Of a DNA stretch of 64,000 nucleotides, positions 51,495-61,191 are shown piece by piece (position 1 is the first letter of the stretch; each line of letters begins with the position of its first letter). The stretch spans positions 248,001 to 312,000 of the forward strand of contig NC_013525.1 in the NCBI RefSeq assembly GCF_000025005.1. The letters are read 5' to 3'. The notes under the pieces are model-generated. The model saw only the letters and a list, made by a program, of their open reading frames with translations, ran no database searches and had not been told where the DNA came from. The translations under genes were made by a program, and so were the position numbers. Source of the stretch: Thermobaculum terrenum ATCC BAA-798. GTDB taxonomy: Bacteria > Chloroflexota > Chloroflexia > Thermobaculales > Thermobaculaceae.

Positions 51495-52057
51495 TAACCT
51501 GGCTCTTTGGCCTGTACGATAAATGTGCCCGTCATTATCTGAGGGTGAACATCGCATCTGAAGAAGTAGTTCCCAGGTCTGTTTGGAGCTTTAAACCGAT
51601 ATGTCGTGCTGCTAGGGCCATTGATTATCTTTCCCACAAATATTTTTTCCTTAGCAGTTTTATCAGTGTAAAAAGCCATGTTGTGAGGAACAGAGTCTTC
51701 GTTTTTGAACTTAATAACAACCAACTGTCCGGGTTGCACAGTTATAGTCTTCACATCAAACGCGAGTCCCTTCGCAGTAACAGTAATGGAATACTCACTA
51801 CCCGTTGGAGGCGTGCTGGCAGCCGGACTCGGCGATATCTCCGTGACCGTTGGAGTGGTAATTGGGCTAATCGATGGCACAGGGGTGGGACTGGCTATGT
51901 GTTCCTCTGTGGGAATAGGCGTAGGCATGGAAATAGTAGTAGGGACAATCGAAGGTAATCCCTGAGATACTGGCAAGGTAGGGGTAGCCTCACTAGACGC
52001 TCCGCAGCTAATAAGAGTTAATGACAAGAGTACTATCTTTAGTAGTCTCTTCTTCAT
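51491..52057 (-). CDS. Cupredoxin-domain lipoprotein
   Basis: 188 aa. Signal peptide with lipobox LISC (Cys18) and a long Pro/Thr/Ser linker (19-86) before a cupredoxin fold. Type 1 copper ligands His125 (VPHNM), Cys168, His171 and Met175 (FFRCDVHPQIMTG). Anchored to the outside of the membrane by lipid. Similar ligand set to the membrane-anchored cupredoxin at 14800, but with a different anchor type. Electron carrier or copper-binding role inferred. Confidence 0.85.
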   Translation of the reverse strand: MKKRLLKIVLLSLTLISCGASSEATPTLPVSQGLPSIVPTTISMPTPIPTEEHIASPTPVPSISPITTPTVTEISPSPAASTPPTGSEYSITVTAKGLAFDVKTITVQPGQLVVIKFKNEDSVPHNMAFYTDKTAKEKIFVGKIINGPSSTTYRFKAPNRPGNYFFRCDVHPQIMTGTFIVQAKEPGY

Positions 52058-52101
52058 GAAATCGGACCTCGTATCTACTTCTATGCTATCTCCAATATTT
52101 A

Positions 52102-52905
52102 CTACGAAGTCTGAAGCCTTTTTGGTTCTAAGCTCACTTCTTCTTGAATGGATTCAATCAGCCTCAGGATAGCCTCATGGTGACTTCCCTTCCAATAGAT
52201 CTTCCCACAACCACGGCATCTCCTGAACTCGTCGTAGTAAAGTATGGTCTTTGGCAGTAGAAGATGAATGATCTCACGCTTAGGGACATCTATCAGTAGA
52301 TCATTGCAGTGCGCACACCTACCAAAAGGATTGATCTTATCAAGCAGCTTGAACTGCTTTATCACTTCTATGATCTGCCTCTTCGGTTCGGTTTCTCTCA
52401 CATAATAACCTCTGAAAACTATTTTTCTCTTCAAGAGCCCAATATCCCTTGTAAGAAGTATTCTGCCATCGGCCTTTGAGGCAAACGCCAGATCCAGATC
52501 TGAAGAGTCGGGATCATAGATAGTATCGAATCCTAGCATCCTAAGATAACCAGCCAACTTGCCCAGATGAGCATCTAGAACAAACTTTGGATTTGGATCT
52601 AGATCAGGCTTGAGATGATGACCCAAGGATAAAGATCTGAATTCTGGATATACACTTATCCTGTCACCACACTTGGGAACGTAGGAGAAATCTATGATGT
52701 CTCCATTAGCAACCAGCAGGTCAACCTCGGTATGGGGTACGCCTAAAGACTCTACAAGGTCTTTGATCGACGTCCTTCTATCGAGATCTATCAGCCAATC
52801 TTGTTGCCTCTTGTCAGCAGGTAGGAAATCGTTTAGCTCTGCGTAGAACCTAAGAGTAACTTGGCAAGGAGTATTTTTATCTGGCGTATCAGGAAAGTTG
52901 CTCAT
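52102..52905 (-). CDS. Mut7-C RNase-like protein with N-terminal ubiquitin-like domain
   Basis: 267 aa. Residues 1-90 resemble the MoaD/ThiS-like domain of Mut7-C ubiquitin proteins (TLRFYAELNDFLPADKRQ...SVYPEFRSL). The PIN-like Mut7-C domain follows with FVLDAHLGKLAGYLRMLGFDTIYD (conserved Asp residues). Then a zinc ribbon with CAHC and CRGC near 200-240, and a C-terminal KGSHHEAILRLI. Predicted ribonuclease. Upstream neighbours do not explain its target. Confidence 0.82.
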   Translation of the reverse strand: MSNFPDTPDKNTPCQVTLRFYAELNDFLPADKRQQDWLIDLDRRTSIKDLVESLGVPHTEVDLLVANGDIIDFSYVPKCGDRISVYPEFRSLSLGHHLKPDLDPNPKFVLDAHLGKLAGYLRMLGFDTIYDPDSSDLDLAFASKADGRILLTRDIGLLKRKIVFRGYYVRETEPKRQIIEVIKQFKLLDKINPFGRCAHCNDLLIDVPKREIIHLLLPKTILYYDEFRRCRGCGKIYWKGSHHEAILRLIESIQEEVSLEPKRLQTS

Positions 52906-52928
52906 TGGAGCATCTAATTAGGCAGCTG

Positions 52929-54731
52929 CTAAGCCACCCCCATCAGGATACGCATATGATGGTTGTATAGATTTGCGTAGTGGCCACCCCGTGCCAGCAG
53001 CTCTTCATGAGTACCATCCTCAACTATTCGACCTCTCTCGAGTACTATTATTCTATCAGCGTTCCTGATCGTCGTGAGCCTATGAGCTATGATAATACTT
53101 GTTCGATTCTTCAGAATTCTTTGCAAAGCATCCTGGATTAGTGCTTCGGTAGCAGTATCTATGCTTGAGGTAGCCTCGTCTAGCACTAGAACACCCTTGG
53201 GGCTGAGTGCTATAGCCCTAGCGAGTGACAGAAGCTGTCTTTGACCTATAGAAAGATTCTCTCCACCTGGCTCGACCAGGGTATCGTACTTCTCGGGAAG
53301 CTGTTCTATAAACTCTGCAGCGTTCGCTTGTTCCGCAGCTCTTCGAACCTCCTCAAAGGATATCGAAGAGTCGTATAGCCGGATATTATCTGTAATCGTG
53401 CCTGCTATACATATGGGATCTTGAGGCACAACCGTGATGGCATGTCTAAGTTCATCAAGTTTGAGGGTCCTTATATCTTTGCCATCTAGCAGGATCTGTC
53501 CCTTTTGAGGGTCGTAGAATCTTGCGAGTAGAGAAACCAATGAGCTCTTGCCAGCACCAGTTGGACCCACAACTGCTACGCTCTGTCCAGGCTTAATATG
53601 GAGATTTATTCCCTTGAGTACCGGCTCCTCAGGGTTATAGCCGAAATAGACATCCCTGAATTCTATTTCTCCTCTTACCTCACCTAGAGGCACAGGCTTT
53701 TGAGGATCCTTAATCGAGGGTTCAACGGACAGGAGCCTAGCTACCCTTTCAGCAGCAGCCAGGGCTATCTGTACGTTGTTGTATTGCTCAGATAGTCTTA
53801 GAACAGGTTGGAACGCGCGCTCCGTGTACTGTACGAATGCCACGAGAACACCTAGCGAGGCCCAGCCTGCCAGCACACCCTTACCACCCCAATAGAGCAA
53901 CGATGCTAAGGCTACAGCCGTTATTATTTCCTGGACTGATAGAAACTGAGCGCTCTCCTTACGCTGCCAGAGCAAAGCTCTCCTGTACCTAGCATTGAGG
54001 TCCTGATAGCCTGCCATGCTTCTCTTCTCATTGCGAAACAGCTGAACGAGCAACATTCCCTGAATCTGCTCGTTCAAGTATCCACTGACCATAGAGTTCA
54101 GACTGCGCTCCACATCCGAGGTGCGTCTTATACGTCGCCTGAAGAAGACCGTGATTACCGCTAAGAAAGGTAGTATTGCCAGTGCAAGCAACGCTAACCG
54201 CCAGTTCACCAGGAACATAGCCACTACCACAGTGACTAAAGTGACACTATCTATTAGTATCATCACAACACTGGTGGAAAGCAAAGAGTTGAGGGCATCA
54301 ACATCGCCAGTAATCCGCTGCACTAGCTCCCCAACACTGTGCCTATTGAAGAAATCCATATTCTGCTTGAGCATATGATCCAGCATTCGCTTTCTGAGAT
54401 CAGCCAAAGCCTTCTGACCACTGCTCTGCAATAAGTATGTTTGCCCGAACTGGAAGCCAAAACTCACCAGGACTGTGATGGCATATAGTATAGCCAGAGG
54501 TAAAAGATCACTTGTATCTCCAGTCCTTATTGGACCATCTATTACCAATTGAAGGAGGTAAGGAGGAACAGCTGCAAGTACTGCCACTCCGCCAAGCATA
54601 AGCAAAGCAACTAAGATAAGCCGCCAGTAAGGAGCCATAGTGGTTATGATCAGCCACAGCAGAGCAGTATCCTGTGATAACTGGCGTACACCTACCCTTT
54701 CTCTTTCCTGCACATAAGTCTTGCTGCTCAT
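52929..54731 (-). CDS. Heterodimeric ABC exporter half with consensus catalytic Glu
   Basis: 600 aa. Six-helix transmembrane domain (about 30-325) then an ATPase domain. Walker A VGPTGAGKSS, Q-loop VPQDPICIAGTI, signature LSIGQRQ (Ile for Gly at position 3), Walker B VLVLDEATSSID with the catalytic Glu, and the switch His in AHRLTT. The altered signature sits opposite the degenerate Walker B of the partner gene. The start overlaps the partner's stop (ATGA). BmrCD/TM287-288-type drug or lipid exporter by layout. Confidence 0.9.
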   Translation of the reverse strand: MSSKTYVQERERVGVRQLSQDTALLWLIITTMAPYWRLILVALLMLGGVAVLAAVPPYLLQLVIDGPIRTGDTSDLLPLAILYAITVLVSFGFQFGQTYLLQSSGQKALADLRKRMLDHMLKQNMDFFNRHSVGELVQRITGDVDALNSLLSTSVVMILIDSVTLVTVVVAMFLVNWRLALLALAILPFLAVITVFFRRRIRRTSDVERSLNSMVSGYLNEQIQGMLLVQLFRNEKRSMAGYQDLNARYRRALLWQRKESAQFLSVQEIITAVALASLLYWGGKGVLAGWASLGVLVAFVQYTERAFQPVLRLSEQYNNVQIALAAAERVARLLSVEPSIKDPQKPVPLGEVRGEIEFRDVYFGYNPEEPVLKGINLHIKPGQSVAVVGPTGAGKSSLVSLLARFYDPQKGQILLDGKDIRTLKLDELRHAITVVPQDPICIAGTITDNIRLYDSSISFEEVRRAAEQANAAEFIEQLPEKYDTLVEPGGENLSIGQRQLLSLARAIALSPKGVLVLDEATSSIDTATEALIQDALQRILKNRTSIIIAHRLTTIRNADRIIVLERGRIVEDGTHEELLARGGHYANLYNHHMRILMGVA

Positions 54732-56542
54732 CTGGCGGTCTTTACCTCTCTCCTAGTATCTTCTATCTGCACACCCGCACTAGAAACAGCATCATCCAAT
54801 CTGTTACTTCTCTCTCTATGTTGATTGGCATACATGTTAGCGTAGAGCCCACCCAACTCCACCAGCTCTTCGTGAGTGCCCTGTTCTACTATCCTGCCGT
54901 TATCCAACACCAAGATCACATCGGCATGCCTTACAGCCAGGAGGTTTTGAGTGACGATAAAAGTAGTACGCCTATAGCCGTTAGTAAGATCCTTGCGTGT
55001 TAGACCTTGTATTATTTGAGTAGCAGTATGCGCATCTACACTTGCAAAAGCATCGTCCAAAAGCAGTATCTTAGGCTTTCTAACTAAAGCTCTAGCTATA
55101 GATGTTCTCTGTCTTTGACCACCTGAAAGGCTACTGCCACCTTCGCTTACCATGGTATCTAGGCCATTAGGAAACTGAGGCATATCATTGACCAACCTAG
55201 AAGTGTTGACTGCATATTCCAAATCCTCTTTTGTGACTTTCTCAAGCCCAATGGTTATATTCTCTCGAATGGTCATCTCAAACAAAAACGTCTGCTGCGG
55301 GACAAGGGCTATAGCTTTTCGCAAGGAATCTAGCTTGATCGTCCGAATATCTCTATCATCTACAAGAACACACCCGGAATCTGGATCTTGTACTCGCGCT
55401 ATCAGAGAAAGCAAAGTTGACTTGCCAGAGCCGGTAGGTCCAACTATACCAACCGTACTACCAGCTGGAACCTCAAAATTCACATCCTTCAGCACCCATC
55501 TACCGCCTGCTCGTACACCAACATCCCTCATAGCAACGCTACCTTTTATGTCGACTTCGGTAGCCTCTGGCAAATCTTTTACATGTGGCTCATGCCTGAG
55601 CACCTCGGCAACTCTCGCGGTTGCTGCAGCACCCTGCTGTAGGCGTTCGTAAGCAGAGCTCATCTGGATAGCAGCATTGCTGAGGAGGTTTAGATATACC
55701 ACAAACTGCACGAGCTCTCCTAGAGTTAGGAGGTTTCTTATTACCATGAAGCCTCCTACTCCTAGGACGACCGCTGCACTCAGTCGCACTACCAGTCCTG
55801 GTAGCGGGCTGAAAAGCCCGCTACGAAGTGCGAACATAGTGTAGCTTCTAGCATAAGCTCTGTTTACATCCTCGAAAGCTTCGACGACTTCCCTCAGTTG
55901 GGAATAAGCCTTGAACATTCTTACAGCCCCCAGGTGCTCCTGCACGAACGCCGACAACCTTCCAACATCGTGCTGCACCCTGTCAAAGGATCTCTCAAGG
56001 AAGGGCCCATTGAATATTTGAACCATCATTATAAGTGCTAGAGATATAAAAACTAGAGCAGCTAACGGTAGGCTGGAGCTAGCCATCAAGACTACGCCTA
56101 CAAACAACAACACCAGGGAATGGAGCATCATCTGGAAGCCCGCACTAAAGAACCTCCATATGTAGATGAAATCCATGGTTCCCCTGGATAATAGATCACC
56201 ACGTCCAAAGAAAGCGTAGTTCTTTTGGTCCAAAACTAGTAGTTTCTGAAAGAATTCCTGACCCAGCTCATAGGTAACCGTAGCTGCCATATTACCTGTG
56301 AGCATACGCAATAGGTATCTGAAGACAGCAACGGTCACAGAGAGTGCGAGCAAGCCAATTGCGTAAAAGATGATAACGTCCAGCCTAACGCCCTTCTTGA
56401 GCTCATCCACCGCGTGCCCTAAGACAAAAGGGCTAAATGCGCTGGCTGTTCCTCCCACAGCTGCTAAGAATAGACACCCTATGATCCAATGACGGCGGCG
56501 TGCTATATAAGGCCACAGAAAGGTTATGCTTGATCCTCTCAT
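54728..56542 (-). CDS. Heterodimeric ABC exporter half with degenerate catalytic site
   Basis: 604 aa. Six-helix transmembrane domain (about 15-300) and an ATPase domain with Walker A VGPTGSGKST, canonical signature LSGGQRQR, Walker B KILLLDDAFASVD in which the usual catalytic Glu is Asp, and Gln in place of the switch His in VTQNLLAV. The Asp and Gln changes fit the non-catalytic side of a heterodimer such as TM287 or BmrC. C-terminal tail polar. Coupled to the partner by 4-bp overlap. Confidence 0.9.
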   Translation of the reverse strand: MRGSSITFLWPYIARRRHWIIGCLFLAAVGGTASAFSPFVLGHAVDELKKGVRLDVIIFYAIGLLALSVTVAVFRYLLRMLTGNMAATVTYELGQEFFQKLLVLDQKNYAFFGRGDLLSRGTMDFIYIWRFFSAGFQMMLHSLVLLFVGVVLMASSSLPLAALVFISLALIMMVQIFNGPFLERSFDRVQHDVGRLSAFVQEHLGAVRMFKAYSQLREVVEAFEDVNRAYARSYTMFALRSGLFSPLPGLVVRLSAAVVLGVGGFMVIRNLLTLGELVQFVVYLNLLSNAAIQMSSAYERLQQGAAATARVAEVLRHEPHVKDLPEATEVDIKGSVAMRDVGVRAGGRWVLKDVNFEVPAGSTVGIVGPTGSGKSTLLSLIARVQDPDSGCVLVDDRDIRTIKLDSLRKAIALVPQQTFLFEMTIRENITIGLEKVTKEDLEYAVNTSRLVNDMPQFPNGLDTMVSEGGSSLSGGQRQRTSIARALVRKPKILLLDDAFASVDAHTATQIIQGLTRKDLTNGYRRTTFIVTQNLLAVRHADVILVLDNGRIVEQGTHEELVELGGLYANMYANQHRERSNRLDDAVSSAGVQIEDTRREVKTAR

Positions 56543-56706
56543 CTCTCCTGCTCACTACAACGAGAAAGAAGAGAGCACCCCGAACGCTAATTTCTCGCTG
56601 CAAATCTTTTCAAAAATTATTGTTTATCTCCAAATTATTCGGGGTCTGCAAACATTCTAACATAGATGATAACTTACGAGGGTAAATACGTTGGAAATTG
56701 TACCTT

Positions 56707-57732
56707 TTATCTATTGATTACATGGTGAGAGGTGTGCTCATGGTGGTCAACACCGCTGTGACCACAGGGATCAGCATGCACGTTTACGACCTCGAGTCTG
56801 GGGATATCATGGAACAGTTTATGTCTAACATCCTCAAGTATCTTATGGCTAGCGTAAGTTGGGAGATCCTCATCAACGGTAACATGCATCTCAGCCTGTA
56901 AATTATGCCCAAGCCACCTTACTCGTATATCGTGAACATCCTGTACACCTTCGACGCTGCCTGCCGATCGCTCTATAGCATCCAATATCGAAGGATCTAC
57001 GGCATCCATAAGCCTCCACCACATCTTGAAACCTACATCCCTTAGTATGAAGATTATGAAGAACGCAATAACCAAGCCTACTATGGGATCAATCAGAGGA
57101 AAACCCAGTATCACTCCCAAAGACCCGAGAAGCACAGCAAGAGATGTAAGGCCATCGGCTTGCGCATGTTTGCCATCAGCTATCAGTGCCTCCGAACCTA
57201 GCTTCTTACCAGTACTGATTCTGATCCAAGCTGCTAATTCGTTCCCACAGAAGCCGACGAGCGCGGCGAGAGCTACTAGCAATGGGTACCTGACCTCATG
57301 AGGACGGAAGAACTTGAGTATGCTTTCGTAAGCAGCTATAAGCGCGCTTGCAGCAATGACAAGTACTATAAAGACTCCAGCTACATCCTCGATCCTACCA
57401 TAACCATAGGTATAGCTTCTATTAGGTGGACGCCGACTAAGAGATAAAGCTAGCCACAGGGGAAGAGACGTTAGGGCATCAGAGAAGTTATGTATAGTAT
57501 CCGATAGCAGAGCAACACTCCCCGATGGCAGATAAATAGCTAGCTGCAGTATAGAGGTCAGCAGAAGAACCAGTAGTGAGATCTTTAGAGCTTTTATACC
57601 TTCTTGGGAAGAGATCACCTCGATATCGAAGTTTTCAGACTCGTCTCCATGAGTATGCAGATGCAGCAAGTCTGCTAGCCTATGAATGATGCCTGAGTGC
57701 TCGTGGGAATGATCTTCACCCTTGGTGCTCAT
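56707..57732 (-). CDS. Cation diffusion facilitator (metal efflux, ZitB/CzcD-like)
   Basis: 341 aa from ATG 57732, which has GGAG 7 bp upstream; an in-frame codon at 57762 would add ten residues. Six membrane helices with metal sites LLSDTIHNFSDALTSL (TM2) and IADGKHAQADGLTSL (TM5). The N-terminus has HSHEHSG and HLHTHGDE, and the tail is His-rich (HADPCGHSGVDHHEHTSHH). Exports Zn2+ or a similar divalent ion. Followed by hemL 76 bp away on the same strand. Confidence 0.9.
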   Translation of the reverse strand: MSTKGEDHSHEHSGIIHRLADLLHLHTHGDESENFDIEVISSQEGIKALKISLLVLLLTSILQLAIYLPSGSVALLSDTIHNFSDALTSLPLWLALSLSRRPPNRSYTYGYGRIEDVAGVFIVLVIAASALIAAYESILKFFRPHEVRYPLLVALAALVGFCGNELAAWIRISTGKKLGSEALIADGKHAQADGLTSLAVLLGSLGVILGFPLIDPIVGLVIAFFIIFILRDVGFKMWWRLMDAVDPSILDAIERSAGSVEGVQDVHDIRVRWLGHNLQAEMHVTVDEDLPTYASHKILEDVRHKLFHDIPRLEVVNVHADPCGHSGVDHHEHTSHHVINR

Positions 57733-57808
57733 ATCTACGCTCCAACAGCTTACAGGAAGCATATACCTCTAGATAGGATCAAGTAATACAAAAATTATGC
57801 CAAGGATG

Positions 57809-59101
57809 TTATATCTTCTTAAGGGCTGTGTAGGCCGCTTCTATAGTTCTATCTAGATCTTCGCGAGTATGAGCAGTGGATAAGAACCAGGCCTCGAATT
57901 GGCTGGGCGGTAAATAGATGCCTTGCGCCAGCATATTTGAATGGAACTTAGCAAACATAGTGGTATCGCTTCGCTTGGCATCTTGATAGTTAGAAACTGG
58001 ATAGCTGGAGAAGAAAATAGTTAGCATGGAACCTGCTCTGTTGATAGTAACCCCTACACCAGCATCCTTCGCGGCATCTTGGAGACCTTTTTCTAGATAT
58101 GATCCCATATAGTCTAGGCGTTCATACACACCTTCATCCTGTTGTAGTATATGAATGGTCTTGTAACCTGCCGCCATTGCTATAGGGTTACCGGACAGAG
58201 TGCCAGCCTGATAAACAGGACCGTTAGGGGCTAACATGTTCATGATCTCTGCAGTCCCACCATAGGCACCAACGGGAAGCCCTCCGCCTATTATCTTCCC
58301 CAGAGTTGTTATATCGGGTTTTATATCAAATAGCTGCTGTGCTCCACCTAACGATAGCCTGAACCCAGTGATAACTTCGTCAAATATAAGGAGTGCACCA
58401 TATTTAGATGTCAGCTCGCGCAATTTCGCAAGGAAATCTTGCTTAGGTAGCACGACTCCCATATTACCTGCAACAGGTTCCACTATAACTGCAGCTATCT
58501 CATTGCCTCTTTCTTGGAAAAAGGTAGTGACATGTTCAATGTCGTTGTAAGGCAAAGAGGCTGTGAGGGAAGCTATCTGATTGGGCACTCCAAGGCTATC
58601 TGGTTGCCCTAGAGTCATGGCACCCGAGCCAGCTGCAACGAGAAAGAAATCTGCATGTCCATGATAGCAGCCATCAAACTTTACTACTAGATCTCGCGAG
58701 GTTACAGCTCTTGCCAAGCGTACCGCGCTCATAGTAGCTTCGGTTCCAGAATTGACGAACCTTACTACATCTACGCTCGGAACAAGACTAGTAACCATCT
58801 CAGCAAGCTGCAGCTCATATTGATTAGGTGCGCCAAAACTCGTACCTTTATCCACAGCTTCGTGAATAAGCCTCAACACTTCGGGGTGGGCATGACCAAG
58901 GATCATGGGACCCCAGGATCCAACGAAGTCTATATACTCCTTGCCATCTACATCAAATAAACGAGAGCCCTGCGCCTTGTCTATAAATATAGGTTCTCCT
59001 CCTACAGCTCTAAAAGCCCTAACCGGGCTGCTCACTCCACCAGGCATCACCTTCTGAGCACGTTGGAACAATTTGGAGGAGTTATTTGCCAGGATTTTCA
59101 T
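57809..59101 (-). CDS. hemL: Glutamate-1-semialdehyde 2,1-aminomutase
   Basis: 430 aa. Characteristic PLP-aminomutase pattern: VMPGGVSSPVRAFRAVGGEP at the start, GCYHGHADFFLVAAGSGA, DEVITGFRLSLGGAQ and the Schiff-base Lys in TTLGKIIGGGLPVGAYGG. Makes 5-aminolevulinate from glutamate-1-semialdehyde. The start overlaps hemA by 20 bp, so both C5-pathway steps are translated from one message. Normal length. Confidence 0.95.
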   Translation of the reverse strand: MKILANNSSKLFQRAQKVMPGGVSSPVRAFRAVGGEPIFIDKAQGSRLFDVDGKEYIDFVGSWGPMILGHAHPEVLRLIHEAVDKGTSFGAPNQYELQLAEMVTSLVPSVDVVRFVNSGTEATMSAVRLARAVTSRDLVVKFDGCYHGHADFFLVAAGSGAMTLGQPDSLGVPNQIASLTASLPYNDIEHVTTFFQERGNEIAAVIVEPVAGNMGVVLPKQDFLAKLRELTSKYGALLIFDEVITGFRLSLGGAQQLFDIKPDITTLGKIIGGGLPVGAYGGTAEIMNMLAPNGPVYQAGTLSGNPIAMAAGYKTIHILQQDEGVYERLDYMGSYLEKGLQDAAKDAGVGVTINRAGSMLTIFFSSYPVSNYQDAKRSDTTMFAKFHSNMLAQGIYLPPSQFEAWFLSTAHTREDLDRTIEAAYTALKKI

Positions 59102-60341
59102 GATTTACCCCCCACATGTCCGCGAAGAGCCTCTTTAAGTCCTCGTCCTCTACCTGCTTTATCCATATCGTGGGATTGTGAAGTATGGCATTGACTATGG
59201 ACTTGCTCATCGCATCTATTACATACCTCTGTTCATCAGTGAGGTCCTTTAGTATTCCGAAGGTTTTCTCTAGCCTATCTTTACGGATCTGCTCTGCCTT
59301 GCCACGCACATCTCGGATTAGAGGAACAGCTAGCCTCTCATGCTGCCACTTGAAGAACTCCTCAACCCAATACTGCAGCTCCTTGTGCGCTAGACGTGCT
59401 GCCATCTTCCTTGCATGCCTGTTTCTATTACATATCTCCTGTATATCGTCCATATCGTACAAGCTAACGGAAGGCAGACTACGTACTTGGGGATCTACAT
59501 TCCTAGGTATAGCGATGTCTATTACTAATAACTGTCGATCTTGCTTATATCTGACTGCATGCTCCAGATGGCTGGTAAGCACTAGGGGTCTAGGAGAGAG
59601 CGAGCAAGTAATCAGTACATCAGCAGAAGCCAGAGCAAGATCCATATCTTCTATCGGTACAGCTTCCCCACCTATGTCTTCTGCTAGGAACTTAGCTCTT
59701 TCGTAGGTTCTATTGATTATAGTTATCCTCTTGACGCCAGCCGATCTAAGGTTTCTAGCAGCTAATCTTCCCATCTCTCCAGCGCCAAGCACTACTACGC
59801 AGAGATCCCGCAAGCTGCCAAAGCGAGACCTAGTCAGCTCCACCGCAGCGTGCGCAACCGACGTAGCACCCCTTCCTATGGGCACTTTCGTTCTTACATC
59901 TTTGCCTGCCTGGAGGGCATACCTAAACAGGGTATTCAGTACAGGACCAGTGGTATCCAGAGAAGCTGCCTTTTCCCAAGCCTGTCTGACTTGCCCTAAT
60001 ATCTGGGACTCTCCCAGCACCACTGAATCAAGACCAGCAGCTACAGACATAAGGTGGTAGACGGCTTCGCGATCAGATTTCGTGTATGAATGAGATGTTA
60101 TCTGCTCCTCAGGAGCATTTACCAAGGAGGATATGCAGGAAACTACGTATCTATGGTCAGGAGACGAATCATAGATATATATCTCTAATCTGTTGCAGGT
60201 CGAGAGGACCACGGCCTCTTCAAACCTTTGATTGAGTTTGGCAAGTAGAGTCGCGATATCAGGATCAGACAGATATAGCCTCTCCCTGATATCTGCGTTA
60301 GCTGTAGTATGATTGATTCCCGTTAGAAATATACCACTCAA
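59082..60341 (-). CDS. hemA: Glutamyl-tRNA reductase
   Basis: 419 aa. Catalytic Cys49 in VVLSTCNRLEIY, His in MSVAAGLDSVVLGESQILGQVRQAW region, NADP motif VVLGAGEMGRLAARNL and the C-terminal dimer domain RLEKTFGIL. First step of the C5 heme pathway. Start is TTG 60341 and no ribosome-binding site is evident. No hemB, hemC or other heme genes adjoin in the window. Confidence 0.94.
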   Translation of the reverse strand: MSGIFLTGINHTTANADIRERLYLSDPDIATLLAKLNQRFEEAVVLSTCNRLEIYIYDSSPDHRYVVSCISSLVNAPEEQITSHSYTKSDREAVYHLMSVAAGLDSVVLGESQILGQVRQAWEKAASLDTTGPVLNTLFRYALQAGKDVRTKVPIGRGATSVAHAAVELTRSRFGSLRDLCVVVLGAGEMGRLAARNLRSAGVKRITIINRTYERAKFLAEDIGGEAVPIEDMDLALASADVLITCSLSPRPLVLTSHLEHAVRYKQDRQLLVIDIAIPRNVDPQVRSLPSVSLYDMDDIQEICNRNRHARKMAARLAHKELQYWVEEFFKWQHERLAVPLIRDVRGKAEQIRKDRLEKTFGILKDLTDEQRYVIDAMSKSIVNAILHNPTIWIKQVEDEDLKRLFADMWGVNHENPGK

Positions 60342-60421
60342 CTTCGTATTACTAACCAGCAGTCGCTAAGGAAACATAAAACTATCCTAGCAATTATACC
60401 TTGAGAGGATATTGAATCTAA

Positions 60422-61120
60422 CTAAAAGGCCTGCCTGGCTAAACCACGCTCGGCAGATTCCCTGATAGCGCGTATATTCTCCTCTATTGAGCCTTGCCCA
60501 AATATAGCAGATCCAGCTACCAGCACTCTGGCACCGGATGCAGCCACCGGCTCAGCTGTATTCGGATCTATACCACCGTCAACCTCAAGCTCTATATCAT
60601 AGCGCCTATCGTCGATCATCATACGGAGTCTCTTTAGTTTCTGCAAAGAGGTTGGGATGAAATGTTGGCCCCCGAAGCCTGGATTGACGCTCATAACAAG
60701 TATTAGATTCACGAAGGGCAAGATCTCGTCAAGCATGAATGGAGGTGTTGAAGGATTGATAGCTACACCAGCTTTAGCACCCAGATCCCTGATCCTCATG
60801 ACTGTCCTATGAAGATGCACGACTGCTTCATAATGAACAGTGATGATGTCAGCCCCAGCACTGACAAAATCGGGGATATATCTATCGGGATCTTCTATCA
60901 TAAGATGCACATCCAAAGGCAGAGATGTACTGCGCTTTACTGCTTCAGCTATGTACGGCCCCATGGATATATTGGGCACAAAATGACCATCCATAACATC
61001 ATAGTGGATGTAATCAGCACCTGCGGCTTCAGCTTCTTGTACCTGCTCTCCAAGCCTCGTAAAATCGGCCGAAAGTATAGAAGGGGCTATCTTGAGCTTT
61101 CCCTGTTTCACGTGAAACAT
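60422..61120 (-). CDS. rpe: Ribulose-phosphate 3-epimerase
   Basis: 232 aa TIM barrel. Motifs [31 protein letters not shown] and [13 protein letters not shown] with the metal His and Asp residues; EVDGGI closes the site. Interconverts ribulose-5-P and xylulose-5-P in the pentose phosphate pathway. Its first codons read MFHVKQ because a parS palindrome lies over the start of the gene. The ATG 61120 has AAGGAG 13 bp upstream, a loose spacing. It is 71 bp from sucD. Confidence 0.93.
   Translation of the reverse strand: MFHVKQGKLKIAPSILSADFTRLGEQVQEAEAAGADYIHYDVMDGHFVPNISMGPYIAEAVKRSTSLPLDVHLMIEDPDRYIPDFVSAGADIITVHYEAVVHLHRTVMRIRDLGAKAGVAINPSTPPFMLDEILPFVNLILVMSVNPGFGGQHFIPTSLQKLKRLRMMIDDRRYDIELEVDGGIDPNTAEPVAASGARVLVAGSAIFGQGSIEENIRAIRESAERGLARQAF
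61104..61119. other. parS: parS-like ParB-binding site 1 (canonical)
   Basis: TGTTTCACGTGAAACA is a perfect 16-bp palindrome identical to the widely conserved bacterial parS consensus. It overlaps codons 1-6 of rpe. The ParB-CTP clamp would load here to segregate the chromosome. Confidence 0.9.
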
Positions 61121-61170
61121 ACCCTGAAATCCACTCCTTACAACAAATTACTCTCTATATCTTAGCGAAA

Positions 61171-61186
61171 GGTTTCACGTGAAACG
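61171..61186. other. parS: parS-like ParB-binding site 2
   Basis: GGTTTCACGTGAAACG has the same 14-bp palindromic core (61172-61185) as site 1 and differs from consensus only at the outer pair. Centres of the two sites are 67 bp apart. It lies in the rpe-sucD gap. Confidence 0.8.
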
Positions 61187-61191
61187 TGAAA

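Noticed and set aside
55188-55652. Plus-strand reading frame inside the exporter ATPase domain (154 aa)
   Set aside because: Mirror frame of a conserved ATPase domain, a known source of false genes.
59185-59706. Plus-strand reading frame inside hemA (173 aa)
   Set aside because: Shadow of the glutamyl-tRNA reductase gene; low-complexity Ser-rich translation with no ribosome-binding site.
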